The notes: generated from the letters alone by a model not told the origin. 64,000 bases of DNA from Clostridia bacterium (GCA_017504625.1 JAFVQU010000012.1:24518-88517); one strand, 5' to 3'. Positions 50,250 to 58,546 are shown, counted from the stretch's first letter. Translations and numbers: made by a program.

Positions 50250-50340
50250 AATATTCTCCACGGTGCGAAAAACGTCGTTTTTCCTTTGACTGTGACGGCT
50301 TTTGCAACGAAAATCCACTCATCGCAGCACCGCCTCGCAT
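50242..50340 (-). CDS. possible 32-codon upstream ORF overlapping yicC
   Basis: An ATG at 50340 opens a 32-codon frame (MRGGAAMSGFSLQKPSQSKE and so on) that ends with TAA 50244-50242, overlapping the yicC start by 8 bp. There is no ribosome site, but the ATG would be about 13 nt from the expected 5' end. It could couple translation to yicC or be chance. I do not recognise the peptide. Confidence 0.2.
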   Translation of the reverse strand: MRGGAAMSGFSLQKPSQSKEKRRFSHRGEYYV

Positions 50341-50359
50341 CAAAAGGGCATATATAATC

Positions 50360-50388
50360 ATTTTAATACATTTTGCCCTCTTTGTCAA
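50360..50388 (-). promoter_or_regulatory. sigma-A promoter of yicC-remA-rpoZ
   Basis: TTGACA (50388-50383) and TAAAAT (50365-50360), spacer 17 bp, minus strand. Confidence 0.8.
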
Positions 50389-50429
50389 GATTTTTTTCGC
50401 AAGAGTTATATATAATCTAAATAATAAGC

Positions 50430-50457
50430 TAATAAAGGGGCTTCAACGAAGCCCCGA
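50430..50457 (-). terminator. gtrA-family gene terminator
   Basis: GGGGCTTC-AAC-GAAGCCCC hairpin followed on the minus strand by TTTATTAG. The U-tract is short. Confidence 0.6.
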
Positions 50458-50463
50458 AAGGTT

Positions 50464-50973
50464 TTATTTCTTTTTAAAAACAAAAGTCTTGCTAAAAATA
50501 TAGTTTGCGATAATAACTATAACCGCGGCAAGCACCTTTGCGCCTATCTCACAGAGATTCCACTCTTTTCCGAGGAAAAGCACCGAGGCAAGACTCGGCA
50601 ACAATGCCGCAAGTCCGAGCGCGACAAATATAGTTACAAAATAGTCGACAAAGAATGTCGCAACTCTGCCAAGCGCAAATTTCCCGAGCTGAATATATAC
50701 GGAAGCGCTTTTATCTGCATCGGTGAACACCCATTTGCGATTCGTAAAGAATGCAAATAACACGGCGGCGATCCATTGAACCACCTGCGCGACAGTGTAG
50801 CCTACAAGGTAAGTCTGACTTGCGGTATCGTCAACGGGGAGCGAAAAAGCGCCCTTCCATATCCAAAGCACCGCGAAATATACTCCCCAGCCAACAAAGG
50901 TGGTAAGCACGCCGAAAATAAGATAGGTCACTATCTCACGGTGCTTCTTTAAAAAATCCTTTATGCTTTGCAT
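50464..50973 (-). CDS. GtrA family membrane protein
   Basis: A 169-residue protein with four hydrophobic segments and the GtrA pattern (YLIFGVLTTFVGWGVYF near the start, FFTNRKWVFTD in the middle, AVIVIIANYIFSKTFVFKKK at the end). GtrA-like proteins take part in moving lipid-linked sugars for surface polysaccharides; for this member no glycosyltransferase neighbour is seen. It starts 6 bp after cysS ends, so it is probably co-transcribed with cysS. Confidence 0.88.
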   Translation of the reverse strand: MQSIKDFLKKHREIVTYLIFGVLTTFVGWGVYFAVLWIWKGAFSLPVDDTASQTYLVGYTVAQVVQWIAAVLFAFFTNRKWVFTDADKSASVYIQLGKFALGRVATFFVDYFVTIFVALGLAALLPSLASVLFLGKEWNLCEIGAKVLAAVIVIIANYIFSKTFVFKKK

Positions 50974-50979
50974 TTTAAA

Positions 50980-52434
50980 TCAACCGATCTTGAAGGTAGT
51001 ACCCGTGCGGTCGTCAATGAGAGTTACGCCCTTATCGGCAAGATACTGGCGGATGCGGTCAGCCTCGGCAAAGTCCTTGTTCTTCTTAGCCGCCTTTCTC
51101 TGCTCGATAAGGTCGAGTATCTCCACAACGAAGGGATCGCTCATATCGTAAGCGGGAGTCTGCGCAGCCTTCTGCTCCTCCTCCGCTTTCTTCTCTGCTC
51201 TTATCTTTGCCGCAGCCTCGATAAGTCCGATCGAAAGAACGCGGTCAAAATCAGCAACGAGCGCAAGCTTGGTCTTGCCGTTGGTCTTGAGCTTCAACAC
51301 ATCGTAAAGCGCAGTAACCGCAAGAGAGGTGTTAAGGTCGTTGTCAAGAGCGTCGGTAAACTTCTTCTTGCCCTCGGCAAACGCCGCATCGTCAAGCTCG
51401 CCGTCGTTCTCGTCAAGCTGAGCAAGACGGGCTACGAGCTTGTTGTATGCAACAGTCGCGTTATCAAGATTTTCATAAGTGAAAACAAGCGATTTGCGAT
51501 AATGAGACTGCAAGCAGAAATATCTGTACGCCAAAGGATTATATCCCTTGCTTTCAAGCAAGGAAACGGTCAGAAATTCACCGCTGGACTTTGACATCTT
51601 ACCCGAATTTGTATTAAGGTGATAAACGTGGAACCAATAGTTACACCACTTGTGACCGACAAAGGACTCGGTCTGCGCGATCTCGTTGGTGTGGTGGGGG
51701 AACTGATTGTCTATACCGCCGCAGTGGATATCAAGATACTCGCCGAGATACTTCATCGAAATACCCGAGCACTCAATATGCCAGCCGGGATAACCGATGC
51801 CCCAAGGGGATTCCCACTTAAGCTCCTGATCGTCAAACTTCGACTTGGTGAACCAAAGCACGAAGTCTGCCTTATTTCTCTTATTCTCGTCGCCCTCAAC
51901 GCCCTCGCGGACACCGACCTCAAGGTCTTCCTCGGTAAAGTCGTTGAACTTGTAATACTCGTCAAGCTTAGAGGTATCAAAGTATACGTTTCCGCCCGCT
52001 TCGTAAGCAAAGCCCTTGTCAAGAAGTCCCTGAACGAGCGCGATAAACTCTGCAATACAACCCGTAGCGGGCTGAACCGCATTCGGTATCTTTATATTGA
52101 GCTTTGCGCAATCGGTAAAGAAAGCGTCGGTATAGAACTGCGCTATCTCAAGCACGGTCTTCTTCTCTCTCTTTGCGCCCTTGAGCATCTTATCTTCGCC
52201 CGTATCTCCGTCGCTTGAAAGATGACCTACGTCGGTGATATTCATTACTCTGTTTACGTCATATCCCGAATAGGAAAGGTACTTTTCAAGCACGTCCTCC
52301 ATAATATAGGTACGCAGATTTCCTATATGCGCGAAGTGATAAACGGTAGGTCCGCAGGTATACATGCTGACCTTTCCCTCCTCGCGAGGCACGAATTCTT
52401 CTCTTTTTCTTGTAAGTGAATTATAAAGTAACAT
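50980..52434 (-). CDS. cysS: cysteinyl-tRNA synthetase
   Basis: A 484-residue class I synthetase. The zinc Cys and signature region are MYTCGPTVYHFAHIGNLRTY (variant HIGH as HIGN), and GKMSKSSGEF is the KMSKS loop. The C-terminal DALR-type domain and short end are normal. GGAG precedes the ATG. There is no T-box leader: only 33 bp separate it from the upstream isomerase gene. cysE, mrnC and rlmB, frequent neighbours in Firmicutes, are not present. Confidence 0.96.
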   Translation of the reverse strand: MLLYNSLTRKREEFVPREEGKVSMYTCGPTVYHFAHIGNLRTYIMEDVLEKYLSYSGYDVNRVMNITDVGHLSSDGDTGEDKMLKGAKREKKTVLEIAQFYTDAFFTDCAKLNIKIPNAVQPATGCIAEFIALVQGLLDKGFAYEAGGNVYFDTSKLDEYYKFNDFTEEDLEVGVREGVEGDENKRNKADFVLWFTKSKFDDQELKWESPWGIGYPGWHIECSGISMKYLGEYLDIHCGGIDNQFPHHTNEIAQTESFVGHKWCNYWFHVYHLNTNSGKMSKSSGEFLTVSLLESKGYNPLAYRYFCLQSHYRKSLVFTYENLDNATVAYNKLVARLAQLDENDGELDDAAFAEGKKKFTDALDNDLNTSLAVTALYDVLKLKTNGKTKLALVADFDRVLSIGLIEAAAKIRAEKKAEEEQKAAQTPAYDMSDPFVVEILDLIEQRKAAKKNKDFAEADRIRQYLADKGVTLIDDRTGTTFKIG

Positions 52435-52467
52435 ATTTATTCTCCAATGGGCAATCGCCCGTAAAAT

Positions 52468-53340
52468 TTAATCTATAAGCTCTGCCGCGGCGATAATTCT
52501 GCGCGCGCGCATAAGTATCTTGCCGCCAAAATCAAGTCTTGTTCTTCTGTCTGACGGAAGCGCCCATGCCGTGACCTCAACGTCAAGCACGCCGCCAAAA
52601 TCGGCTTTTTTAATGCTCTGTGCAACGTCATCCCAGTCAACCGTGCCGTCAAACGGAAGCATATGCGCGTCCTTTTGCCCCTTGCCCATATTGTCGTGAA
52701 TATGCAGAATATCTATCCTTCCCTTGAGAAATTCAAGCTGCTCGCTTATCTTATATCCACTTACGTTGGCGTGACCGACGTCATAACAGATACCTGCGCC
52801 GAGCTTCTCGGCAAGCTTTGAAATATTGAGCGCGCACGAGCCGTAAAGGTGATTGTCGGGCGCTTCCTTCTCGGATGGCATATTCTCAATGCAGATCTTA
52901 ACACCCTTTCCCTTTGCGTATTCAACTATAGGTGTAAGGAATTTGAGATTTGCTCTTACCCAATCTCCGTAGCTTGACTCTTTTGAATAAAGGGCGATCG
53001 GATGCGCTACCGCAAGCGGTATTTCCATGAGCGCCGCCGCGTCGATACCGCGCATAAGCTCACGCGAATATTTCGCCATAAGCTCCTCGTTGTGCGGGTC
53101 GGGCATATAAAAGGACAAATGACACGCGGGAATAGTTATTCCCTTTTCTCTTGCCCGTCTTGCCGCGCTGTAAAGCACGCTCTGATATCCTTCTCCAATC
53201 GATTCAAGGCACTCAAACGACATATCTATCGCGCCTATTCCAACTTCCGAAAAGTAATCGACCATCGCGGTGTGCGGAAAACGGCCCGTGGGGCTGTCAA
53301 AATATATTCTTGACGGTGCGCAAAGCGTTATTTTTCGCAT
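52468..53340 (-). CDS. sugar phosphate isomerase/epimerase family protein
   Basis: A 290-residue TIM-barrel protein of the xylose-isomerase-like/AP-endonuclease-2 superfamily. Metal-ligand blocks are ICIENMPSEKEA, CYDVGHANVSGY, ILHIHDNMG and DGTVDWDDVAQ. Members isomerise sugars or act on myo-inositol derivatives with a divalent metal; the substrate is unknown. The start is ATG 53340 with AAGGAGGA upstream. It leads the operon with cysS and GtrA under a consensus promoter at 53381-53409. Confidence 0.87.
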   Translation of the reverse strand: MRKITLCAPSRIYFDSPTGRFPHTAMVDYFSEVGIGAIDMSFECLESIGEGYQSVLYSAARRAREKGITIPACHLSFYMPDPHNEELMAKYSRELMRGIDAAALMEIPLAVAHPIALYSKESSYGDWVRANLKFLTPIVEYAKGKGVKICIENMPSEKEAPDNHLYGSCALNISKLAEKLGAGICYDVGHANVSGYKISEQLEFLKGRIDILHIHDNMGKGQKDAHMLPFDGTVDWDDVAQSIKKADFGGVLDVEVTAWALPSDRRTRLDFGGKILMRARRIIAAAELID

Positions 53341-53380
53341 ATCTGTCCTCCTTCCCGTCAAAATGACAATATCTCTTTAT

Positions 53381-53409
53381 ATTATATCAAATATACGACA
53401 CCTTGTCAA
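53381..53409 (-). promoter_or_regulatory. sigma-A promoter of the isomerase-cysS-gtrA operon
   Basis: TTGACA (53409-53404) and TATAAT (53386-53381), spacer 17 bp, minus strand. Confidence 0.85.
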
Positions 53410-53513
53410 CGGTCGCGCAAAATTTTAAGCTCTAATATGCTTTTTTGATTTTTTTGTCAAAACAGATGCTGATTTTCAATACAAACTTTGATTAAAATTT
53501 TCCAACCACCCTC

Positions 53514-53542
53514 TTTACACGGCAGTTTTTTTGTGATATAAT
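53514..53542 (+). promoter_or_regulatory. sigma-A promoter of the Fe-alcohol dehydrogenase
   Basis: TTTACA at 53514-53519 and TATAAT at 53537-53542 with a 17-bp spacer. A palindrome, GCGAC-AAT-GTCGC (53560-53572), follows about 10 bp after the expected start site and could be an operator or an mRNA hairpin. Confidence 0.75.
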
Positions 53543-53605
53543 ATATTATGTCAAATAATGCGACAATGTCGCTGTTGATAATTCCTCTCACGAAAGGAAT
53601 ATACC

Positions 53606-54760
53606 ATGCAAAGCTTTAATCTTCATACGTCTATCCACTTCGGCGCAGACGCTCTCTCGCGTCTTGCCACTCTTGAATATAAAAACGTATTTATCGTCGC
53701 AGATCCTTTTATAGTGTCAGGCGGACTTATAAAGAACGTTACAAAGTATCTTGACGCTGCCGGCGCAAAGTACACCATATACTCTGACGTTGCTCCCGAT
53801 CCCTCGGTTGAAAAGGTAGGCGCGGGTGTCACCGCACTTCTTCGCGACAAGGCTCCTTGCATTATCACGGTTGGCGGCGGCTCGGCTATCGACCTTACAA
53901 AGTGCATCCGTCAGTTTGCAAACCAGATCGAGCCTACATATTTCCCCTACTTTATCGCAGTTCCCACCACAAGCGGAACGGGTAGCGAGGTAACTGCATT
54001 TGCGGTAATCACCGACACCGAAAAGAACGTCAAGCACGCCATTGTAGACAACAAGCTTCTCCCCGAGGAAGCGATCCTTGACGTTGAGATGGTAAAATCC
54101 ATCCCTGCAGGTATCACCGCCGACACGGGTATGGACGTGCTTACCCACGCTATCGAGGCTTACGTAAGCACCAACGCGACCGCGTTCTCGGATATCTACT
54201 CCAAGAAGGCCGCTCAGGTCTGCAAGGATTATCTTATAAGCTCCTACAATTACGAATTTACCCGTGACGTTATCCCGAGAGAGAAGATGCACTTCGCATC
54301 CAACCTCGCAGGCGTTGCCTTCAACGCGGCTTCGCTCGGTCTTAATCACGGTATGGCTCACCAGCTCGGCGCGCAGTTCCACATTCCTCACGGACGCGCA
54401 AACGCGATTCTTCTCCCGACCGTTATCAGCTATAACACGGGCATTGAGAGCCATACGATGTCGCTCGTCAACCCCGCTCCCTGCGTTCACAAGTACGCAA
54501 AGCTCGCGCGTTACATCGGTGTAGGAAGCTATAACGACATCGCATCGGTCAAGACGCTTATAAACTACATAGACGAGCTTCGTATTCAGATGAAGGTACC
54601 CCGTTGCATTCGTGAGGCGGCTCCCACCATCACCAAGGACGAATATATGTGCAAGGTTGAGGCTATGGCAGAGGCGGCGATCAATGACCGTTGCACTCCC
54701 ACCAATCCCCGCGTTCCCAAGAAGCAGGAAGTCGTCGATATGTTTGAGAAGATTTTTTAA
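53606..54760 (+). CDS. iron-containing alcohol dehydrogenase
   Basis: A 384-residue group III (Fe-dependent) dehydrogenase. The NAD-binding turn is GGGSAIDLTKC near residue 95, TTSGTGSEVT follows, and the metal ligands lie in DVLTHAIEAYVS and LNHGMAHQLG with IPHGRANA. The sequence resembles the PduQ/EutG group that reduces propanal or acetaldehyde while reoxidising NADH, but no microcompartment gene is near, so a fermentative alcohol dehydrogenase is all that can be said. GAAAGGAAT lies before the ATG. It is monocistronic, with a strong promoter. Confidence 0.92.
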   Translation: MQSFNLHTSIHFGADALSRLATLEYKNVFIVADPFIVSGGLIKNVTKYLDAAGAKYTIYSDVAPDPSVEKVGAGVTALLRDKAPCIITVGGGSAIDLTKCIRQFANQIEPTYFPYFIAVPTTSGTGSEVTAFAVITDTEKNVKHAIVDNKLLPEEAILDVEMVKSIPAGITADTGMDVLTHAIEAYVSTNATAFSDIYSKKAAQVCKDYLISSYNYEFTRDVIPREKMHFASNLAGVAFNAASLGLNHGMAHQLGAQFHIPHGRANAILLPTVISYNTGIESHTMSLVNPAPCVHKYAKLARYIGVGSYNDIASVKTLINYIDELRIQMKVPRCIREAAPTITKDEYMCKVEAMAEAAINDRCTPTNPRVPKKQEVVDMFEKIF

Positions 54761-54773
54761 TGTTATATAGCCG

Positions 54774-54844
54774 CATGGGGAGAAGAAACCTTTTTGTGAA
54801 AAAGTTTTCTTCTCCCCATGCCCCCTTGTCTTCCAAAAAACTCA
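54774..54844 (-). repeat. hairpin element, copy 4 (left end of the SLOG cassette)
   Basis: A perfect 15-bp stem CATGGGGAGAAGAAA/TTTCTTCTCCCCATG (54774-54820) encloses CTTTTT-GTG-AAAAAG; then comes a C-rich spacer and TTCCAAAAAACTC. It is an approximate inverted repeat of copy 5 at 55633-55704. It could also terminate the alcohol dehydrogenase transcript. Confidence 0.65.
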
Positions 54845-54849
54845 CAAAA

Positions 54850-54887
54850 AGAAAAAAGTAAACCGCCTTATCATTTAAGGCGGTTTT
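54850..54887 (-). terminator. terminator of the ribbon-helix-helix gene
   Basis: AACCGCCTTA and TAAGGCGGTT pair around TCATT, followed on the minus strand by TACTTTTTTC. Confidence 0.8.
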
Positions 54888-54888
54888 G

Positions 54889-55038
54889 TTATTTGTTATC
54901 GTTTTTCTTCAAATACTCTTTCAAAATAAGATTGATATATTGCGACAACGATCTGTCGTCTTTTTCTGCTTGATCCTTTAATCTTTCCAAAATATCACCA
55001 TCTATCGTTATGCTGATCTTTTCCTTCAAAGGCTTCAC
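54889..55038 (-). CDS. ribbon-helix-helix (Arc/CopG-like) DNA-binding protein
   Basis: A 49-residue protein reading KEKISITIDGDILERLKDQA and then SLSQYINLILKEYLKK: a beta strand followed by two helices, the minimal ribbon-helix-helix repressor fold. The start is GTG 55038, with GGGGGT about 8 bases upstream; the ORF continues open to 55188 across the divergent promoter, which is not coding. An extended -10 (TGGTATAAT, 55089-55081) drives it. It is divergent from a SLOG gene whose promoter holds three tandem 10-bp repeats, so it is the likely repressor of both. Such small proteins are also common as antitoxins, but the partner here does not resemble a known toxin. Confidence 0.8.
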   Translation of the reverse strand: MKPLKEKISITIDGDILERLKDQAEKDDRSLSQYINLILKEYLKKNDNK

Positions 55039-55106
55039 ACTTATACCCCCTTTATCGCTATCTTGTTCCTCAACACAAAAATTATACCAAATTATCCTTC
55101 TCAGTA

Positions 55107-55142
55107 TTGACAAGTAGTATAAAGTAGTATAAAATAGGATAA
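55107..55142 (+). promoter_or_regulatory. promoter of the second SLOG gene with tandem 10-bp operator
   Basis: TTGACA at 55107-55112 and TAAAAT at 55130-55135, spacer 17 bp. The spacer and -10 are made of three units in a 10-bp register: AGTAGTATAA (55113), AGTAGTATAA (55123) and AATAGGATAA (55133, two mismatches). Tandem sites on one helix face suit cooperative binding by ribbon-helix-helix dimers. Confidence 0.7.
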
Positions 55143-55164
55143 ATTCATTATGGGGGATAAAGCC

Positions 55165-55632
55165 ATGATAATATCCTTTTTCGGACACTCAAATTTATTA
55201 TACACTGCGGATGTTGAGTATAAATTGTTGTCGGTGCTTGAAGAAACCGTTGGAAATAAGAAGGCGGATTTTTATCTTGGAGGATACGGCGCATTTGATG
55301 CATTCGCTTACTCGTGCTGTAAAAAATATAAGCAATCTCATCCCAATTCATCTCTTGTATTTGTAACACCGTATATTACATCGGAATATCAAAACAATCA
55401 CCTTGAGAATCTAAGGAATCTGTACGATAGCATTGTATACCCCAATATAGAGGATAAGCCTTTAAAATTCGCAATAACATATCGCAATAAATATATGTCA
55501 GAAGCATCAGATTTTGTTATTGCGTATATTACTCATAGCTACGGCGGTGCATATCAGGCAGTCAATCACGCAAAAAGAAAAGGCAAGGTGATTTTTAACC
55601 TTGCGAATTCATCTTGCTCTATTCCATTTTGA
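55165..55632 (+). CDS. SLOG-like nucleotide-binding protein (second copy)
   Basis: A 155-residue protein with the same layout as the SLOG protein at 17750-18241: opening strand ISFFGHSNL, central YLGGYGAFDAFAYSC, and late SDFVIAYITHSYGGAYQAVNH. The overall similarity is low, so it is a separate lineage. The SLOG fold suggests it binds a nucleotide or derivative; the reaction is unknown. ATG 55165 has GGGGGA upstream, better than ATG 55150. It is visibly richer in A and T than the genes on both sides, with AAA, AAT, TTA and ATA codons frequent. With the divergent ribbon-helix-helix gene and flanking inverted repeats it looks like a transferred two-gene cassette. Confidence 0.72.
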   Translation: MIISFFGHSNLLYTADVEYKLLSVLEETVGNKKADFYLGGYGAFDAFAYSCCKKYKQSHPNSSLVFVTPYITSEYQNNHLENLRNLYDSIVYPNIEDKPLKFAITYRNKYMSEASDFVIAYITHSYGGAYQAVNHAKRKGKVIFNLANSSCSIPF

Positions 55633-55704
55633 GAGTTTTTTAGAAAGTAGAGGGAGTGCAGAGGGAGGAGAAAACCTATTTTACAAAAATGGTTTTCTCC
55701 TCCC
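55633..55704 (+). repeat. hairpin element, copy 5 (right end of the SLOG cassette)
   Basis: GAGTTTTTTAGAAAGTAGAG leads to a perfect 14-bp stem GGGAGGAGAAAACC/GGTTTTCTCCTCCC (55663-55704) around an A/T core. It is the inverted counterpart of copy 4 about 860 bp to the left, with the same order of parts. Confidence 0.65.
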
Positions 55705-55722
55705 TTTGCTATTCTTTTTCTG

Positions 55723-56982
55723 TTATCTTATCTTCCTACACTCAATGTAATATCTCTTGTCCTCGGCGTGACCCATTGAAAAGGTCTTGCGGGGGAGTGC
55801 GCCGTCGCAGATGACGGTTTTGTAGAGCATATTCTTTTCCATGCCGTCAAATAGGAGACCGACGGCATTTTCTTTTTTAGCGAGGTTTTTCGTAACCTCA
55901 ACTCCGTGGATATAATCGACCGTAGCTGACGGGTGGGTTTTCAGATATTCGTCAATAAAATTCTGCGCCGTACCTACCGCAAGCTGAGCCGTGGGTGTAC
56001 GTGCGATAAGCTTTTTACATTCGTCGCCAAATACGATCTCAAAGCTCTGCTCGTCGGCGTCACCGTCAAGCGAATCTAAATAATCCTCAAATTCGGCAAC
56101 GAATTTCTCGGGCTCAACTCCGAATATGACGCGATAGATAGGCTCGAAATCAAGGGCCTCGTCGTGAAGATTGACTATCTCGCAAAGCGCGTATCTTGCA
56201 GGGTGATCTTTAGCCGCTTCCTCGCCTATTTCAGCCTTTATCTCCTCATAAAGCGATTTTGCGGTTGCAAGCGAGTGGTTTCCGTCACCTATCGCAAAAA
56301 GGAGCGCGGGCGCGTCAACGCCGTATTTTTTCATCATAGCATCGGGCGTTGCAAGCGCAGATAAAGCTTCGTTTATACCGTCAAAATCTTCTTTGTCGAT
56401 AAAGTATCCCGTCGCGTGACCGCCGCCTGCCATAAGGTCAAAATCGTATGCAAGCTTATACTGCTTTGCCTTTTGAGCAACAGGCTCGATAACCGTCTTG
56501 TCGGGATCATCAATAAGTATCATGATATGCGGCATCTCAATGACCGCGTCGCGCCTTATGGCAACTCTGGGCGGAATTCTCTCAAGAACCGTGCCCTCAG
56601 TCGCTCGCGTGCAAGTAGTCGCGCCCCTGCGATAATCGTATTCCTCAAGATCGATCGCTCCTATTATACCGTTTCGCTCTCTGCCGTCAGACTGTACTCG
56701 CTCAAGGTATATCATCGAATCCTTGTGCTCTACGAGCACGTCGGACAGATATTTTTTCATATGATCATTTATCACGGGTATAAGTTCTTCCTTGCGGTCA
56801 AGATACGCCTCGGGAAGCATCAGATCAAGCGTAGAGGGCATATCACCGACGAATTCGCGCGCCTCTGCCCAATATTCAGGCTGGCTTGTAAACTGATCGC
56901 AGGCAACGCTTGCCCATTTTTGTCCGTCAACCCGTGAAAAATCGGGCAGACATATATTTGCACTAAAAAGGTATTTCTTCAT
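55723..56982 (-). CDS. DUF1015 family protein
   Basis: A 419-residue protein of the DUF1015 family (HpaP-like, SerC-associated). Family blocks are DGQKWASVACDQFTSQPEYW near the start, VIEMPHIMILIDDP, and AIGDGNHSLATAKSLYEE near residue 225. It has no known reaction. In other bacteria the family is often near serine-synthesis genes; here it has its own promoter and faces away from an aspartokinase gene. CGGTGAAAGGC precedes the ATG. Confidence 0.88.
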   Translation of the reverse strand: MKKYLFSANICLPDFSRVDGQKWASVACDQFTSQPEYWAEAREFVGDMPSTLDLMLPEAYLDRKEELIPVINDHMKKYLSDVLVEHKDSMIYLERVQSDGRERNGIIGAIDLEEYDYRRGATTCTRATEGTVLERIPPRVAIRRDAVIEMPHIMILIDDPDKTVIEPVAQKAKQYKLAYDFDLMAGGGHATGYFIDKEDFDGINEALSALATPDAMMKKYGVDAPALLFAIGDGNHSLATAKSLYEEIKAEIGEEAAKDHPARYALCEIVNLHDEALDFEPIYRVIFGVEPEKFVAEFEDYLDSLDGDADEQSFEIVFGDECKKLIARTPTAQLAVGTAQNFIDEYLKTHPSATVDYIHGVEVTKNLAKKENAVGLLFDGMEKNMLYKTVICDGALPRKTFSMGHAEDKRYYIECRKIR

Positions 56983-57028
56983 AATATAAAAAGCCTTTCA
57001 CCGCATTGCGATTGTAAATTATACAGAC

Positions 57029-57057
57029 ATTTTATCACGAAAATCCAAAATAATCAA
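57029..57057 (-). promoter_or_regulatory. sigma-A promoter of the DUF1015 gene
   Basis: TTGATT (57057-57052) and TAAAAT (57034-57029), spacer 17 bp, minus strand. Confidence 0.65.
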
Positions 57058-57151
57058 TACCCTCGCCGCTTTTTTGATAAAAGTTAACCTTTTTTGTGCG
57101 TTATAATGCTATTTTGAAGGCAAAAATGCTCCCTTTTATGAAATCTCCCTA

Positions 57152-57180
57152 TTGACAAAATCCGCGCATTTACATATAAT
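57152..57180 (+). promoter_or_regulatory. consensus sigma-A promoter of aspartate kinase
   Basis: TTGACA at 57152-57157 and TATAAT at 57175-57180 with a 17-bp spacer: a perfect consensus. The leader is only about 35 nt, so no lysine riboswitch is present. Confidence 0.88.
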
Positions 57181-57220
57181 AAGAATATATTTTTGAATTT
57201 TACCGAAAGGAAAATATATT

Positions 57221-58546
57221 ATGAGCATCAAGGTTGTCAAATTCGGCGGCTCGTCACTCGCTGACGCAAAGCAATTCCGCCGTGTTGCCGAAATAATAAA
57301 GGCTGATCCAAGCCGTCGCTACGTTGTTCCCAGCGCTCCCGGAAAGAGATTTTCCGACGACGTCAAGGTCACGGACATGCTTTACACGCTTTACGAGCTT
57401 GTAAAATCGCGCGCAGACGCTTCCGTAATCGACGCGCATTACGACAAGATAAAGGAAAGATATAACGGAATCATTGCAGAGCTCGGTCTTAACTTCGACC
57501 TCAGCGGCGAATACGAATATATCAAGAACGCAGTCCTTCACAATGCGGGACGCGACTTCGCGGCAAGCCGCGGAGAATACTTAAACGGACTTATCCTCGC
57601 TAAATATCTTGGATTTGACTTCGTCGACGCCGAAAACGTGATCTACTTCAAGGACAACGGAAGCTTCGATGAGGAAAAGACCAACGACATGCTCTCAATG
57701 GAGCTTAAGGATCACAAATACGCCGTTATCCCCGGCTTCTACGGCACTTCTCCCAACGGTCACATAGTAACCTTTTCGCGCGGCGGCTCGGATATTACCG
57801 GCTCTATCGTTGCCCGCGCCGCAGAGGCAGACCTTTACGAGAACTGGACTGACGTTTCGGGCTTTATGATGGCTGACCCCAGAATTATCAAGAACCCCCA
57901 GGCGATAGATACGATCACCTACCGCGAGCTTCGTGAGCTTTCCTACATGGGCGCGACGGTTCTCCACGAGGACGCGATATTCCCCGTTCGCTACGCGGGA
58001 ATTCCGATCAACATAAAGAATACCAACAGCCCCGAGGACAGAGGAACTATGATCGTTTCTCAGGCATCGGGATACGACACCGAGCACGTTATCACGGGTA
58101 TTGCGGGCAAGAAGGGCTTCTCGGTCATCACTATTGAAAAGGATATGATGAACTCCGAGATCGGCTTTGGCCGCAAGGTGCTTGAGGCGCTTGAGGACTT
58201 CTCCATCTCCTTTGAGCATCTTCCCTCTGGCATCGACACGATGAGCGTAGTCGTATCGACCGCAAATCTTGAGCCGAGTCGCGAGCGCTTGCTTCAGGCT
58301 ATCACCCGCAGAGTCAAGCCCGACAGCCTTACCGTCGAGGACGGTATAGCTCTTATCGCGGTCGTTGGACGCGGTATGGTAAAGGCGAGAGGTACGGCGG
58401 CAAGAGTTTGTCTTGCGGCTTCAAACGCGGGCGTCAACATCCGCATGATAGATCAGGGCTCGAGCGAGCTTAACATCATCATGGGCATTGACGAGGAAGA
58501 TTTCAACACTGCCCTCAATGCTATATACAATGAATTCGTAAAGTAA
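57221..58546 (+). CDS. aspartate kinase
   Basis: A 441-residue enzyme that phosphorylates aspartate, the first step to lysine, threonine and methionine. The start KVVKFGGSSLADAKQF is the diagnostic kinase motif; FSRGGSDITGSIVA near residue 187 binds aspartate, and two ACT-type regulatory domains follow from about residue 290. Feedback inhibition by an end-product amino acid is therefore likely, but the ligand is not readable. GAAAGGAAA lies before the ATG. It is monocistronic, closed by the hairpin at 58554-58583. The short leader rules out lysine-riboswitch control. Confidence 0.93.
   Translation: MSIKVVKFGGSSLADAKQFRRVAEIIKADPSRRYVVPSAPGKRFSDDVKVTDMLYTLYELVKSRADASVIDAHYDKIKERYNGIIAELGLNFDLSGEYEYIKNAVLHNAGRDFAASRGEYLNGLILAKYLGFDFVDAENVIYFKDNGSFDEEKTNDMLSMELKDHKYAVIPGFYGTSPNGHIVTFSRGGSDITGSIVARAAEADLYENWTDVSGFMMADPRIIKNPQAIDTITYRELRELSYMGATVLHEDAIFPVRYAGIPINIKNTNSPEDRGTMIVSQASGYDTEHVITGIAGKKGFSVITIEKDMMNSEIGFGRKVLEALEDFSISFEHLPSGIDTMSVVVSTANLEPSRERLLQAITRRVKPDSLTVEDGIALIAVVGRGMVKARGTAARVCLAASNAGVNIRMIDQGSSELNIIMGIDEEDFNTALNAIYNEFVK

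Noticed and set aside
52435-52467. Possible T-box leader for cysS
   Set aside because: Only 33 bp lie between cysS and the upstream gene; there is no room for a T-box and no GGTGG-type motif.
53560-53572. Rex operator before the alcohol dehydrogenase
   Set aside because: The palindrome GCGAC-AAT-GTCGC does not match the Rex pattern TTGTTAAnnnnTTAACAA, so I list it only as an unnamed inverted repeat.
57181-57220. Lysine riboswitch before aspartate kinase
   Set aside because: The leader is about 35 nt, far too short for an L-box.
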